DNA of 64,000 bases from Brevibacillus fulvus (GTDB lineage: Bacteria > Bacillota > Bacilli > Brevibacillales > Brevibacillaceae): the NCBI RefSeq assembly GCF_016908525.1, contig NZ_JAFBEB010000004.1, forward strand, positions 1 through 64,000. Reading direction: 5' to 3'. The position numbers and the translations under genes were made by a program. Within the stretch, counting starts at the first letter, position 1. Each line of letters starts with the position of its first letter. Under the pieces are notes generated by a model. The model made no database searches. It saw only the letters and a list, made by a program, of their open reading frames with translations, and was not told the origin of the DNA. Shown here in pieces: positions 1 to 8,596 of the stretch.

Positions 1-92
1 GCCGCTAGGGTCTTAAAGACCCTCGCTCGACTTGCATGTATTAGGCACGCCGCCAGCGTTCGTCCTGAGCCAGGATCAAACTCTCCAATAAA
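1..92 (-). rRNA. 16S ribosomal RNA, 5' end (partial)
   Basis: Read on the minus strand, the block ending near 92 carries the universal 16S 5' region: the GAGAGTTTGATCCTGGCTC primer site (about 68-86), then the conserved GACGAACGCTGGCGGCGTGC stretch and the TAATACATGCAAGTCGAGC block. The gene runs off the left edge of the window. The variable V1 loop follows at 1-30. The 5' boundary is placed at the start of TTTATTGGAGAG by analogy with Bacilli 16S genes. An rRNA promoter and a boxA-like leader element lie just upstream. Confidence 0.97.
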
Positions 93-146
93 GTTTGGAA
101 AACTGACCAAAAACGATACTAGCAATGTGAGTCGATTTCTATCCGA

Positions 147-159
147 TTTTCAAAGAACA
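147..159 (-). promoter_or_regulatory. boxA-like antitermination motif in the rRNA leader
   Basis: The minus strand reads TGTTCTTTGAAAA about 60 bases before the 16S gene. This matches the boxA element known from Bacillus rRNA leaders, where Nus factors load for antitermination. The motif is seen directly; its function is inferred from position. Confidence 0.6.
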
Positions 160-222
160 AATCTCACAACGAATCCTACTTCGTTCTCTCTCCATTTTCT
201 ATTTCGGAGGGGAACGTTTAAT

Positions 223-251
223 AATATAGCACAGATAAAAAAACAATGCAA
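223..251 (-). promoter_or_regulatory. Probable sigma-A promoter of the rRNA operon
   Basis: On the minus strand TTGCAT (246-251) is followed after 17 bases by TATATT (223-228), giving a start near 216 and a leader of about 120 nt before 16S. A second, weaker candidate (TTCGCA, 16 bases, TATAAT at 337-342) lies further upstream, so tandem promoters are possible, as is usual for rrn operons. Confidence 0.55.
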
Positions 252-316
252 CAGTAAATTTAAAAAAAATATTCACAAAGTGTCAGCCGAGAATAAACGC
301 AACAGAATGAAAATGC

Positions 317-344
317 TTGTTCAACTTGATACTAACATTATAAA
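317..344 (+). promoter_or_regulatory. Candidate promoter of the endonuclease/phosphatase-family gene
   Basis: TTGTTC at 317-322 and TATAAA at 339-344 are 16 bases apart on the plus strand and would start transcription just before the ribosome binding site of the gene at 377. The -35 match is modest. Confidence 0.3.
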
Positions 345-376
345 CAAATATGAATCATTGCGAAGGGAACCTGCCT

Positions 377-1057
377 ATGTTGCGTGTTGTCAGTTATAAC
401 ATACACAGTGGTAGAGATCTGTTCTGGCGAAAGCGGCTAGCAGAGATGATGATCCTGCTCCGTTCGCTCAATGCCGACATCATCGGGTTGCAAGAAGTGC
501 ACGAAAACAGTAAATACGGCTTCCAGGCACAGAAAATCGCCGAACATCTTCAATATCACTATATATTCGCCCCCACGTTGCCGGTTGCCGACGGTTATTA
601 CGGCAACGCCTTGTTCACCCGGATTCCGATAGCCGAAGCAAACTGCCGCCTGCTTCCCGCGAGCAAAGAACCTCGCAGCTTGCTTAGCGCTTCACTGCCG
701 TGGCAAGGACAAACCATCGAAACCTGGGTCACCCACTTAAGTTTAAGCGCAAAAAGCAGAAAGACCCAATTAGCGGTAATCGAAGAGCAGTTGCGCAGCC
801 AAACATCTCCTGTCATCCTGTTGGGCGATTTTAATACACAAACGCCTTCGCTTCCCGCCCATTTGCTGGATTGCGCCCAAAAAAAAGAGCGTCATACACT
901 CCCGACGCTCAGCCCTTTTCCCAAAAGGATTGACTTTATTTATGTAAGTCCTCAATGGGAAGTTGTCGATTATGAAGTGATCAAGGTCGCATTGTCCGAT
1001 CACTATCCTTTGCTTGCTACACTAAAACTGACTCAACCGCCAACTGTTGAAGGATAA
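377..1057 (+). CDS. Endonuclease/exonuclease/phosphatase family protein
   Basis: A 226-residue member of the metal-dependent EEP phosphodiesterase fold, which includes exonuclease III-like nucleases, sphingomyelinases and inositol phosphatases. Fold landmarks are in order: N-terminal SYNIH, DIIGLQEV with the metal-binding Glu, LLGDFN in the second half, and C-terminal SDHYPL with the catalytic Asp-His pair. There is no signal peptide, so it is probably cytoplasmic. The start at 377 is chosen over the in-frame ATG at 350 because GAAGGGA lies at 362-368 and the protein then begins MLRVVSYN, as in relatives. Its 3' end overlaps the convergent phosphatase gene by 41 bases. The substrate cannot be predicted. 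Confidence 0.85.
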   Translation: MLRVVSYNIHSGRDLFWRKRLAEMMILLRSLNADIIGLQEVHENSKYGFQAQKIAEHLQYHYIFAPTLPVADGYYGNALFTRIPIAEANCRLLPASKEPRSLLSASLPWQGQTIETWVTHLSLSAKSRKTQLAVIEEQLRSQTSPVILLGDFNTQTPSLPAHLLDCAQKKERHTLPTLSPFPKRIDFIYVSPQWEVVDYEVIKVALSDHYPLLATLKLTQPPTVEG

Positions 1058-2498
1058 AGTCTTTCACATCAATGAGCCTTGCCGGTTTTTTGAAAGGATG
1101 GGCAGCGCCGACGACAACTAACGGGATAAGCGAATCCTGACGATGAAGAGAACCATGGCTGCCCCCTCCAAGATGGGTTGGCGAGTACTCGGACAAAAAT
1201 TCATACCCTGGCGCTGCTGTAATCACAATCATTTCGGTCTCTTGCGAATACAGCGATCCATATAAACGGGCCAAACCATCCGGATAATTGGCATAAAAAA
1301 GCACCCCTTCTTCATTGAAGTGCAAGTCAAGCGCCTCTCTTTCCCCTTCAATCGTCCATGCAGATCGGTAAATATCCCGGATTGCCCCGCCTTTTTTATA
1401 TCGGAGCCGCTTCCTGTTTTCCCCGTTGTAGACATTTACCCAACCCTGCTCTTTCCAGGCAATGATGTCAATACGCGGATCCGCTTCCAGCCTGTTGATC
1501 ACTTCGCCGCTAATGTCTGGCTGCAGCGGATACAGATAAGTCATTCGCTCATTATTGCAAATGACGAGTTGATCATCATCGCGAACCGGTTCGCCAAGCT
1601 TGTAAATACGCAAATCAGCCAACAATTTGTCCAGTGAGATATTGTGCCGTTCATCGCGGCCGATCTTTGTCTGTCCATGATCACTGATTAAAAGAATGAC
1701 ATTCTTTTCCACCACTTCATCCCATGTTTCAAATGAGTCCAGGAACCGCACCAACTGTTGATCCACCTGGGCTAAATGGTTTACAGCCTGATCCGGGGAA
1801 ACATGCAGTTTATGATCGTTGTCAGGAAGATAAATACAGGTGCAATCGGGCTGCTTACCACTGCGGATCACTTCTATTAAGACATCGATGGCATACATAT
1901 CATTGATGCCAAAACGGGACGGCATGGAATGAGACCAACTCCAGTTGATGGGCCGGAAAATGGAGGGCTTGACGAATGTCCCGACACTCAAAATCTGCGG
2001 ACCGCTGATGGTTCGATGGAGTTGAAAGCTCGTCAAGACGTCAACCAAAAACGGCAGCGCCGCTTTATGCTTCTCCTTGCCGCGGTGGGCGATGACATTA
2101 ATCGAGCCGGAAACAAGCCCCCGTTCCTCCAGTTCTTCATGAACGGTTTTCACATTTTTGCTCAGATGTGATTCGTTCAAGTCAAAAAGAACATTGGTTG
2201 CACATTGTTCCACACCTATCCGATAAACCGGGAGAAACCCGTTTAAGTAATTGACAATTTTTTTTGAAGCCGGATCAAACCAGACCAGACCCGGTACTTT
2301 ATGTTGGTCGGGATACACTCCCGTAATCAAGGAACAGTCCACCGAAGCGGTCATCGTCGGAAAAGCGGTGACACAGTCGGAAATGTATTGCCCTTTCTCT
2401 ACCAAAAATTTTAAAGCGGGTGCTTTGTCTTCGGCGATACACTGGTCAAGCACCTCCGGCATCATTGAATCGATTAGGAATAGAAGTACCTTTTTCAT
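1017..2498 (-). CDS. Alkaline phosphatase-superfamily phosphodiesterase (nucleotide pyrophosphatase type)
   Basis: A 493-residue hydrolase of the type I phosphodiesterase/nucleotide pyrophosphatase family, a two-metal enzyme using a Thr or Ser nucleophile. Visible landmarks: LFLIDSMMPEVLD at residues 5-17 (first metal Asp), FPTMTASVDCSLITG near 46-60 (nucleophile loop), LPDNDHKLH near 224-232, ISDHGQTKIG near 271-280 (Asp-His metal pair) and a C-terminal GGGSHGSLH histidine motif. There is no signal peptide or membrane segment. It stands alone, tail-to-tail with the EEP-family gene. Natural substrates (nucleotide or phospholipid-type diesters) are unknown. Confidence 0.85.
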   Translation of the reverse strand: MKKVLLFLIDSMMPEVLDQCIAEDKAPALKFLVEKGQYISDCVTAFPTMTASVDCSLITGVYPDQHKVPGLVWFDPASKKIVNYLNGFLPVYRIGVEQCATNVLFDLNESHLSKNVKTVHEELEERGLVSGSINVIAHRGKEKHKAALPFLVDVLTSFQLHRTISGPQILSVGTFVKPSIFRPINWSWSHSMPSRFGINDMYAIDVLIEVIRSGKQPDCTCIYLPDNDHKLHVSPDQAVNHLAQVDQQLVRFLDSFETWDEVVEKNVILLISDHGQTKIGRDERHNISLDKLLADLRIYKLGEPVRDDDQLVICNNERMTYLYPLQPDISGEVINRLEADPRIDIIAWKEQGWVNVYNGENRKRLRYKKGGAIRDIYRSAWTIEGEREALDLHFNEEGVLFYANYPDGLARLYGSLYSQETEMIVITAAPGYEFLSEYSPTHLGGGSHGSLHRQDSLIPLVVVGAAHPFKKPARLIDVKDFILQQLAVESVLV

Positions 2499-2573
2499 AT
2501 CCTTCCATCCTTCCTGTCCGCGTGATAAGTTCTGCTCGTCTTAGTGTAGACTCTCCTCCTCCATCTATTCCTG

Positions 2574-2607
2574 AAAAAAACTCCCTTGCCCGTTACAGGC
2601 AAGGGAG
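2574..2607 (-). terminator. Intrinsic terminator after the S41 peptidase gene
   Basis: A perfect 10-bp stem (CTCCCTTGCC / GGCAAGGGAG, 2581-2607) is followed on the minus strand by seven T. It sits 12 bases after the peptidase stop and closes the trmK-to-protease transcription unit. Confidence 0.85.
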
Positions 2608-2618
2608 AAGAAAGCCGG

Positions 2619-4115
2619 TTAAGGAATGGTGATGATCGTCTGATTGCCAATTTTTTGCCAGCCGATTTCCTTATGCTGCGCCAAGTATGATTGGATCGAG
2701 GTGTATCCTTCTTTTGGCAAGGACTGGTCACCGGTAATGCTGGACAACACCGAATTACGCATCGTCGATCCCGCCGTGTCTTCTTTAAAAATTTGCTCCA
2801 GGATCGGGAACTCCACCCCGTTAATCTGTGTGCCATCCTCGGATTCGCTTAGTACAAAACGCTTCACATCGAAATGTTTCAGCCCGGCGATAACTTGGCC
2901 GACATAATCTTCCACTTCGATATCGGGTTGCAAGCCAACATGATTGACCACCATATGATTCGGAGTAAAATATTCGTTCAAGGTGATCTTTAAGGCATCG
3001 CCGTCAGTCAACGGAATAATTTGCTGGGCACTGCCCTTGCCATACGTTTTCGTGCCAACCAATCGGGCGATGCCGTGGTCGCGCAGTGAGCCGGACAACA
3101 GCTCGGAAGCAGAAGCGGTATTCTCATTGACCAAAATGATCACCGGATAGTTGACTTGGCGACCGTTGTGCACCCATGTTTGCATTTCCACCCCATTGCG
3201 ATCGGTGGTGTACATCAGCAGACCGTCTTCCATGAACAGGCTGGCGATATCCCGCGCAGCTGTCAAGTAGCCGCCCCCATTGTCCCGCAAATCGAAAATC
3301 AACGCTTTCATCGGAGTCTGACTGTTTGTCAGTTTTTGCAACTGATCACGCACTTGTGTCGCCGCATCCGAGCCGAACGTCTCCAATTTAATGTAGCCGA
3401 TGTTATCGTTGAAAAGCGTGCCTTCCGCTTCCGGAATCGACAGGCGAGCCCGCTTCAGCCTTATTTGTTTTTCCGCGCTTTCTTTTTCCCGATAGATGCG
3501 CAGCACAGCCTGGCTTCCTTCCGGCCCTTTCAACAAATTCAGGGCATCCTCCAGACTTTTTCCGCTCAGATCGATATCATCAACGCCCAAAATCTGATCG
3601 CCCGGCTGAAGTTCCGAAGCCGCCGCCGGAGAATTGGGAATAATCTCGCGGATCAGCAAACGATCATTTTTGGTGCTCAGACGGAAGCCAAATCCAACCA
3701 TCTGGTTTTCCACGCTGTCGGTAAATTTGCGCAACTCCTCTTCGGTAAAAAATACGGTATGCGGATCATCGAGAGTCGACAGCATCCCGTTGATCGATTC
3801 CGTCAACAGAAACCGCGGCTCCAAATCGTATTGATTTTGCCAGCTGGAAAGCCTTGCTTCCAGTTCGTCCAAAGTGTCATCGGTCTTAGCATAAGTCAGT
3901 TCCTGTTTTTTTGTTTCGTTGACTTCCTCACGAACATGGGCAAGCGCCCCTTGAACCAATTGCGATTCCGCCGGACGGCTCAAATGATTTTCGTGCAGAA
4001 GCTGAAACACCTCGTCCAATTCCAAATACGGATTTTGCGTCTCGGCATATCCCGAGGTCGTCCCGAAAAGCAAGGTGAAAGCAACACCCAGTATGATTCC
4101 TCTCAAGCATTTCAT
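2619..4115 (-). CDS. S41 family C-terminal processing peptidase, secreted
   Basis: A 498-residue serine protease of the CtpA/CtpB family. A signal peptide (residues 1-24, ending SGYA) leads to an alpha-helical N-terminal part, a PDZ domain (about 137-225) and the S41 catalytic domain (about 235-415). The expected Ser/Lys/Gln catalytic set is present: Ser335 in NTASASE, Lys360 in TYGKG and Gln364, with the CtpB spacing of 25 and 4 residues. A roughly 80-residue C-terminal tail follows. Its ATG overlaps the end of the upstream S-layer-homology gene by 4 bases (ATGA type), implying translational coupling. It probably acts outside the membrane; whether it processes its S-layer-type neighbour is a guess. 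Confidence 0.92.
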   Translation of the reverse strand: MKCLRGIILGVAFTLLFGTTSGYAETQNPYLELDEVFQLLHENHLSRPAESQLVQGALAHVREEVNETKKQELTYAKTDDTLDELEARLSSWQNQYDLEPRFLLTESINGMLSTLDDPHTVFFTEEELRKFTDSVENQMVGFGFRLSTKNDRLLIREIIPNSPAAASELQPGDQILGVDDIDLSGKSLEDALNLLKGPEGSQAVLRIYREKESAEKQIRLKRARLSIPEAEGTLFNDNIGYIKLETFGSDAATQVRDQLQKLTNSQTPMKALIFDLRDNGGGYLTAARDIASLFMEDGLLMYTTDRNGVEMQTWVHNGRQVNYPVIILVNENTASASELLSGSLRDHGIARLVGTKTYGKGSAQQIIPLTDGDALKITLNEYFTPNHMVVNHVGLQPDIEVEDYVGQVIAGLKHFDVKRFVLSESEDGTQINGVEFPILEQIFKEDTAGSTMRNSVLSSITGDQSLPKEGYTSIQSYLAQHKEIGWQKIGNQTIITIP

Positions 4116-6151
4116 TTCTCTTCACCCGCCTGTTCGCTGATCGTGGCCGGAATGACCATTTTCACTTGATCGTAATCGCCGTAAGTTTCCTGACCGGAAT
4201 ACGCGGCATATTCATTGCTGTCGTAAACCTCTTCATATCGCCAAATATGCCGGACAACGAATCCGCTGCGCCGATCTACATAGTATTTGTTCACGTACAT
4301 CGGCACCCGCTTGATCCGCGCCGAATCGAATTCGATTGAGTCGGCGGACTTGACCAGCTTGTCGCCGGGAATCCACTCCGTTATCACATCATATGAGCCA
4401 AACGATTGTTGCAAGTAGCGGGCACCCAATTGCTCGGCGCGCTGCTCAACCGATTGAGATTCGACCCATTCATGCAAATAATCAAAGGAACCTGTTTTCG
4501 TTTTCGTCCATTTCTGCTGTTCAAAATCATAGGAATATTGCACGTTGTTTCGGTAATCATCGTAAGTTTCCAGTTTTTCCTTGACCAATTTGTACGGTGA
4601 TTGGAAAAAGCCGGTCGTATGGCTTGCTTTTGTTTTCTCATCAAAGACCTGCGTATAGTGGAACAAATAGCCGCTCAACGTTGATTCTCCGGTAACCTTG
4701 TATCCTCTGACCGCTTCCGTGCGTTTGAGCGCATACGCGAGATCGCGGATATAATCCGGCTGCTTTTTCAAACTGTTGAGTTCGTCTGCCAACGTGATCA
4801 AGAGTTGCTTGCGGTCCGGTTTCAGCCGTTTGCCGGCATTGTCCAATACTTCTTCCGCTTCGCCCAGCCGTCCTTGGTTGGCCAAATAATAAACGGTATT
4901 GATCAATCCCGCGTCAATTTCCGTCAATTGCTGATAATGCGCCAGAGCTTTGTCCATTGCCCCGCTTTTCATCTCCAACGCCGCTATGTAAATGGCCCAC
5001 TGTTGCCACTCTTCAGACCCTTGTTTCATCTTTTGCTCGTAGCCGTAGAGCCGCGGCAACGTCTGTTCATAAATTTGCGGATCGGTGTATTCGATTTGCA
5101 GACAAATGTCATACACATTGGCCATCAGCAGTTTGAGCGTTTCCGGAATGACAATTTTGTCAGCGTAGTAGGCGTCAATCGCGGCAATCGCCTCGTTCAA
5201 GTTTTGCGACAAATCGGTGTCCGGATTCCAGCTTAAATAGTAATGAATGCCGACCTGATTGGGGTAGCCGGCTTTCCCCAACGCTTCCAGACGACGGTAA
5301 GTGTCCGGATTGTCCATCTGATTGCTGACTGCCGTGACGCTGTCCAGAAAAACTTTGTCATCCCCGGTCGAGTTTTTCAAATACCCGTAAAACAAAGGGA
5401 AAATATTCTCGATATAGGGAACTTGCGGAAATTTCTGGCCGTCGTAATCAAGCAGCGGCAGCACTTCCCCCTGTTCCAGATAGGCACTGACCTTATCGGC
5501 AAGCACCGCAGCATCGGCGCGTGTCAGCGGTTTGCTTTGATTGCCATCCAACCAGCCACGCTCACTGAGAATTTGCAACGCCTTTTTTTCCGGAGCAGCA
5601 GTGACGAACATTTGGATTAAATTCGCACTTTCCTGCCAGGTGATTGGCTGCTCCGGATGGAACTCCTTGCCGGGAAAAATGTTTTGGATTGCCTGCGGAC
5701 CGTATAAACGTTCCAGAACGACGGAAACGCGCAAGATTGGTTCATACATCCAGGTCAGTCGATCGACGTCCCGATAAGGCAAGTAAGGTTCTTCCGTCCC
5801 GTTTGTTTCCACCAAATGATCAGCCCCCGAAGTAAGCGTCAGACTGTACAATTGGTCTTGGCCCAAGGTAAAGAGACGATCGAGCAGCGTCAAAAATTCG
5901 GCCCGCGTCATCGGCCGTTGCGGAAAGAAACGCGGATTCTCTTTTCCGGCGACAAACAAGCCTTTTTCAACGGCGCTGACAATTTCCTTTTTCGCCCAAT
6001 TCTTGCTGATATCCGTATAAGGCAACCATTGGACCGCAGCCTGGGTCGGCATCGCAGTCCACAGCAATGTCCCGCTCAGCATGACCGATCCGGCAATTTT
6101 GGCCATTCTCTTTGTTCTGTTTTTGTTAGACAAGGATTCTTCCGCATTCAT
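4112..6151 (-). CDS. S-layer homology (SLH) domain protein
   Basis: About 679 residues. A signal peptide with a charged start and a hydrophobic core (residues about 15-38, ending TQAA) precedes an SLH repeat (YTDISKNWAKKEI through PMTRAEFL, about 45-95) and two degenerate SLH-like segments (about 120-180 and 185-225). SLH domains bind pyruvylated secondary wall polymer, so the protein is probably anchored at the cell surface. The remaining 450 residues contain helical, TPR-like stretches around 350-480 and a Tyr-rich C-terminal half of unknown function. The start is ATG at 6151; a GTG lies one codon earlier. The start overlaps the zinc-ribbon gene by 26 bases and the end overlaps the S41 protease gene. 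Confidence 0.85.
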   Translation of the reverse strand: MNAEESLSNKNRTKRMAKIAGSVMLSGTLLWTAMPTQAAVQWLPYTDISKNWAKKEIVSAVEKGLFVAGKENPRFFPQRPMTRAEFLTLLDRLFTLGQDQLYSLTLTSGADHLVETNGTEEPYLPYRDVDRLTWMYEPILRVSVVLERLYGPQAIQNIFPGKEFHPEQPITWQESANLIQMFVTAAPEKKALQILSERGWLDGNQSKPLTRADAAVLADKVSAYLEQGEVLPLLDYDGQKFPQVPYIENIFPLFYGYLKNSTGDDKVFLDSVTAVSNQMDNPDTYRRLEALGKAGYPNQVGIHYYLSWNPDTDLSQNLNEAIAAIDAYYADKIVIPETLKLLMANVYDICLQIEYTDPQIYEQTLPRLYGYEQKMKQGSEEWQQWAIYIAALEMKSGAMDKALAHYQQLTEIDAGLINTVYYLANQGRLGEAEEVLDNAGKRLKPDRKQLLITLADELNSLKKQPDYIRDLAYALKRTEAVRGYKVTGESTLSGYLFHYTQVFDEKTKASHTTGFFQSPYKLVKEKLETYDDYRNNVQYSYDFEQQKWTKTKTGSFDYLHEWVESQSVEQRAEQLGARYLQQSFGSYDVITEWIPGDKLVKSADSIEFDSARIKRVPMYVNKYYVDRRSGFVVRHIWRYEEVYDSNEYAAYSGQETYGDYDQVKMVIPATISEQAGEEK

Positions 6152-6623
6152 CACAGTAAACCAGTCCCTTTCCCCTTCTCCATTCGCTCATCTTGCTCAG
6201 TGAAAGCGGCATAAAGCAAACCGTGCATGAATTGTTTCTCACTTCCGCCAACGGGTTTGCCTTGTTCTCAGCGATCCGGTAATACTGAGCCAGCGCCTCT
6301 CCGTCAAGCTCCTGTTCCCATTGCACGATTTCAAACGATTTTTGTTGAATCGTCTGTTCCGCTCGCAACGCCTCTTTCTGATGGGAGGCTGCATAACGGT
6401 CCCTTTCATTGTTGGCCATCCATAATTCCTGTTCCAGCAACAGCTTGGCTATCTCCTCATCCGGAGTTTGCGGAGCAGGCACCGCTGCCAACTTTTCCGT
6501 CAGTTGCTGAATCAGCTGATCATGCTGTGCCAGGCGGTTTGCGTACTCTTCCCGCACCCGTTCCGCCTGTTTAACCGCTTCTTTTGCCTGATGCCATACC
6601 AATAGACGCTTCGCCATCAACAT
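6126..6623 (-). CDS. Coiled-coil C4 zinc-ribbon protein
   Basis: A 165-residue protein with a long predicted coiled coil (residues about 10-125) followed by a four-cysteine zinc ribbon: Cys133-x2-Cys136 and Cys157-x2-Cys160. This layout matches the widespread C4-type zinc-ribbon family of Firmicutes, usually found beside Nif3-like proteins as it is here (15 bases downstream of the Nif3 gene). The molecular role of the family is not established; nucleic-acid or RNA binding is commonly supposed. It sits in the trmK-nif3 transcription unit and overlaps the next gene. Confidence 0.8.
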   Translation of the reverse strand: MLMAKRLLVWHQAKEAVKQAERVREEYANRLAQHDQLIQQLTEKLAAVPAPQTPDEEIAKLLLEQELWMANNERDRYAASHQKEALRAEQTIQQKSFEIVQWEQELDGEALAQYYRIAENKANPLAEVRNNSCTVCFMPLSLSKMSEWRRGKGLVYCDECGRILV

Positions 6624-6638
6624 CCGTTTCCACCTCTC

Positions 6639-7754
6639 CTAGACAAATTGAAACGGATCGGTATGTTCCACTGAGGCAAACACTTCTGTTTGATAACCGC
6701 CCGCAGCCAATCGTTGCCCCAAATATTCGGCCAATTTGCGCTTCATGATTTTCTCGATGTTATGGCCGGCATCGATCAGTTTCAGCCCATCGGCCATCGC
6801 GTCATGGGCCGTATGGTAATAAATATCGCCGGTTATCAACACATCTGCTCCGCGAAAAGCCGCTTTTCCCACAAAGGAATTACCGTCACCGCCGACAATT
6901 GCCACTCTTTTTACCAATTCATCCATTTTACCAACGACGCGCAGCCCGCGCAAATCAAAGCGGCTTTTGACCAACTCGGCCAGACTCCGCAGCGTAAGCG
7001 GTTCGGGCAGCTTGCCGATCCGGCCGATACCCAGTCCGGCCCCCTTCAATTCCAACGGATAGATGTCATAAGCCACTTCCTCGTATGGATGGGCTTTTTT
7101 CATCGCCTGGATGATCGACGTTTGCTTGGATGCTGGAATAACGGTTTCCAAGCGAATCTCGTCCACCCGCTCCAGTTGTCCGGTCTTGCCGATATAAGGC
7201 GACGTTCCTTCCTCCGGCAAAAATGTTCCCGTTCCGCTCAGTTGAAAGGAACAATGGCTGTAATTGCCAATCTGCCCGGCGCCGGCAGCCATGATCGCTT
7301 CAAATACAGCATCGCGATGAGCGGCAGGTATGTAAACGACCAATTTCTTCCACCGGTCCTCGTGAATTGCCTCCAACACCTCAACATCTTGCAAGCCGAG
7401 CTCTTCGGCCAACCAGTCATTCATTCCCCCGACAGCAACATCGAGATTCGTGTGCGCCGTGTAAACCGCAATGTCGTGTTTGAGCAGTTTTTCGAAAAGC
7501 CGTCCGGCAGCCAAATCGGTTCGCAAATGTTTCAGCGGCCGATAAATGACCGCATGGTGGGCAACAATCAAATCAACGCCTTGAGCGATCGCCTCATCGA
7601 CCACCGGTTCCAAAACATCAAGCGCAACCATTACTCTTTTGACCGGTTTCTGCAATGTCCCGACATGCAGGCCAATCTTGTCCCCTTCCATGGCCAGCGA
7701 TTTTGGCGCTAGCTGTTCGACCCATTGAATGATGGTTTGTCCGTTTGCAAGCAT
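6639..7754 (-). CDS. Nif3-like dinuclear metal centre protein (YqfO type)
   Basis: A 371-residue member of the Nif3/YqfO family (often labelled GTP cyclohydrolase I type 2), which forms hexameric toroids with a dinuclear metal site. Metal-ligand motifs are visible: VAHHAVIY near residues 66-73, a second HTNLD motif near 103, and a C-terminal GHNIEK plus SVEHTDPF. The central insert (about 130-240) is the PII/CutA-like domain typical of Bacillus YqfO. The ATG at 7754 is preferred over upstream in-frame starts because TAGAGGAGGT lies just before it. It overlaps trmK by 46 bases, the pairing known from many Firmicutes. The physiological substrate is unresolved in the family. Confidence 0.9.
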   Translation of the reverse strand: MLANGQTIIQWVEQLAPKSLAMEGDKIGLHVGTLQKPVKRVMVALDVLEPVVDEAIAQGVDLIVAHHAVIYRPLKHLRTDLAAGRLFEKLLKHDIAVYTAHTNLDVAVGGMNDWLAEELGLQDVEVLEAIHEDRWKKLVVYIPAAHRDAVFEAIMAAGAGQIGNYSHCSFQLSGTGTFLPEEGTSPYIGKTGQLERVDEIRLETVIPASKQTSIIQAMKKAHPYEEVAYDIYPLELKGAGLGIGRIGKLPEPLTLRSLAELVKSRFDLRGLRVVGKMDELVKRVAIVGGDGNSFVGKAAFRGADVLITGDIYYHTAHDAMADGLKLIDAGHNIEKIMKRKLAEYLGQRLAAGGYQTEVFASVEHTDPFQFV

Positions 7755-8464
7755 TGCACTACCTCCTCTATCCATTGAAGCTCGCGATTGACCTCGTCGA
7801 GACGAAGCTTTGCTTCCTCCCGGCTCGATTGCTGGAGCTGTTTGGCCACATATTGCAGCTTTTGCTGTTCCGCCTGCCACTTTTTCCGCAGAGCGGCCGA
7901 ATGTTCCCGCCATAAAAAGGGGCCGATCCGGATTAATTCTTCCACGGTGCGGTCCTGACCCGTGTAAGGAACGAGCGGGTCCCCCGGTTCCGCAACCAAA
8001 ATTTCATAAATGATCTGGTCTTCTTCCATAATCGTTTCGGCCACGAGCTGCCAACCATTGTGAATCAGCCAGCGCCGCACTGTATCCGCTCCGACATTCG
8101 GCTGTAAAATCAGCCGGGAAACGCCATCCAGTTTATCCTTGCCCGCTTCCAGAATGGAGGCAATCAACTGCCCCCCCATCCCGGCGATACAAATTACATC
8201 CACTTCTTGCGGGGCAAGTACGGCTAATCCATCACCTTTGCGAACGGTTGCCCGCTGATGAAGCTGTAAATTATCTATTTGTTTTTTCGCAGCTTGGAAA
8301 GGGCCTTCATTCAGTTCACCTGCTATTACATAAGAAGCCGTCCCGCTCGTCAGCAAAAAGGCGGCGAGCAAGGCATGGTCTGAACCGATATCCGCTACTT
8401 TTGCCCCTTGCGGACAATAGTTGGCGATCGTCTCTAACCGCTTGGAAATCATGATCGACGTCAT
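7709..8464 (-). CDS. trmK: tRNA (adenine22-N1)-methyltransferase TrmK
   Basis: A class I SAM-dependent methyltransferase of the TrmK (YqfN) family, which makes m1A22 in tRNA. It shows the SAM-binding VADIGSDHA motif near residue 20, and CIAGMGGQL near 85 that is characteristic of the family, followed by a C-terminal helical coiled-coil region (about 185-235). The start at 8464 is preferred because AAGGAGA lies 10 bases upstream; the in-frame ATG at 8473 abuts that site and is too close. It is the first gene of the unit running to the S41 protease and overlaps the Nif3-like gene, as in Bacillus. Confidence 0.92.
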   Translation of the reverse strand: MTSIMISKRLETIANYCPQGAKVADIGSDHALLAAFLLTSGTASYVIAGELNEGPFQAAKKQIDNLQLHQRATVRKGDGLAVLAPQEVDVICIAGMGGQLIASILEAGKDKLDGVSRLILQPNVGADTVRRWLIHNGWQLVAETIMEEDQIIYEILVAEPGDPLVPYTGQDRTVEELIRIGPFLWREHSAALRKKWQAEQQKLQYVAKQLQQSSREEAKLRLDEVNRELQWIEEVVQCLQTDKPSFNGSNS

Positions 8465-8537
8465 TTGCAGCATTCTCCTTCCGATACCCTTTATTTTACC
8501 CTATTCGCCTGGCAAATCCCAACAAACAAAAACCGAG

Positions 8538-8573
8538 AAAAATCCCGAGCATACGAGCCGAATAGGGATTTTT
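8538..8573 (-). terminator. Intrinsic terminator after the MocR-type gene
   Basis: AAAAATCCC (8538-8546) pairs with GGGATTTTT (8565-8573), giving a stem with flanking T-runs on either strand. It lies 24 bases after the MocR stop codon and separates it from trmK. Confidence 0.6.
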
Positions 8574-8596
8574 GCGGAATTTCGGAGTCTCCTCCG

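Noticed and set aside
3156-4169. Long plus-strand open frame opposite the S41 peptidase
   Set aside because: It is antisense to a gene with clear catalytic motifs, has no ribosome binding site, and its product is low in recognisable structure; a shadow of the codon pattern.
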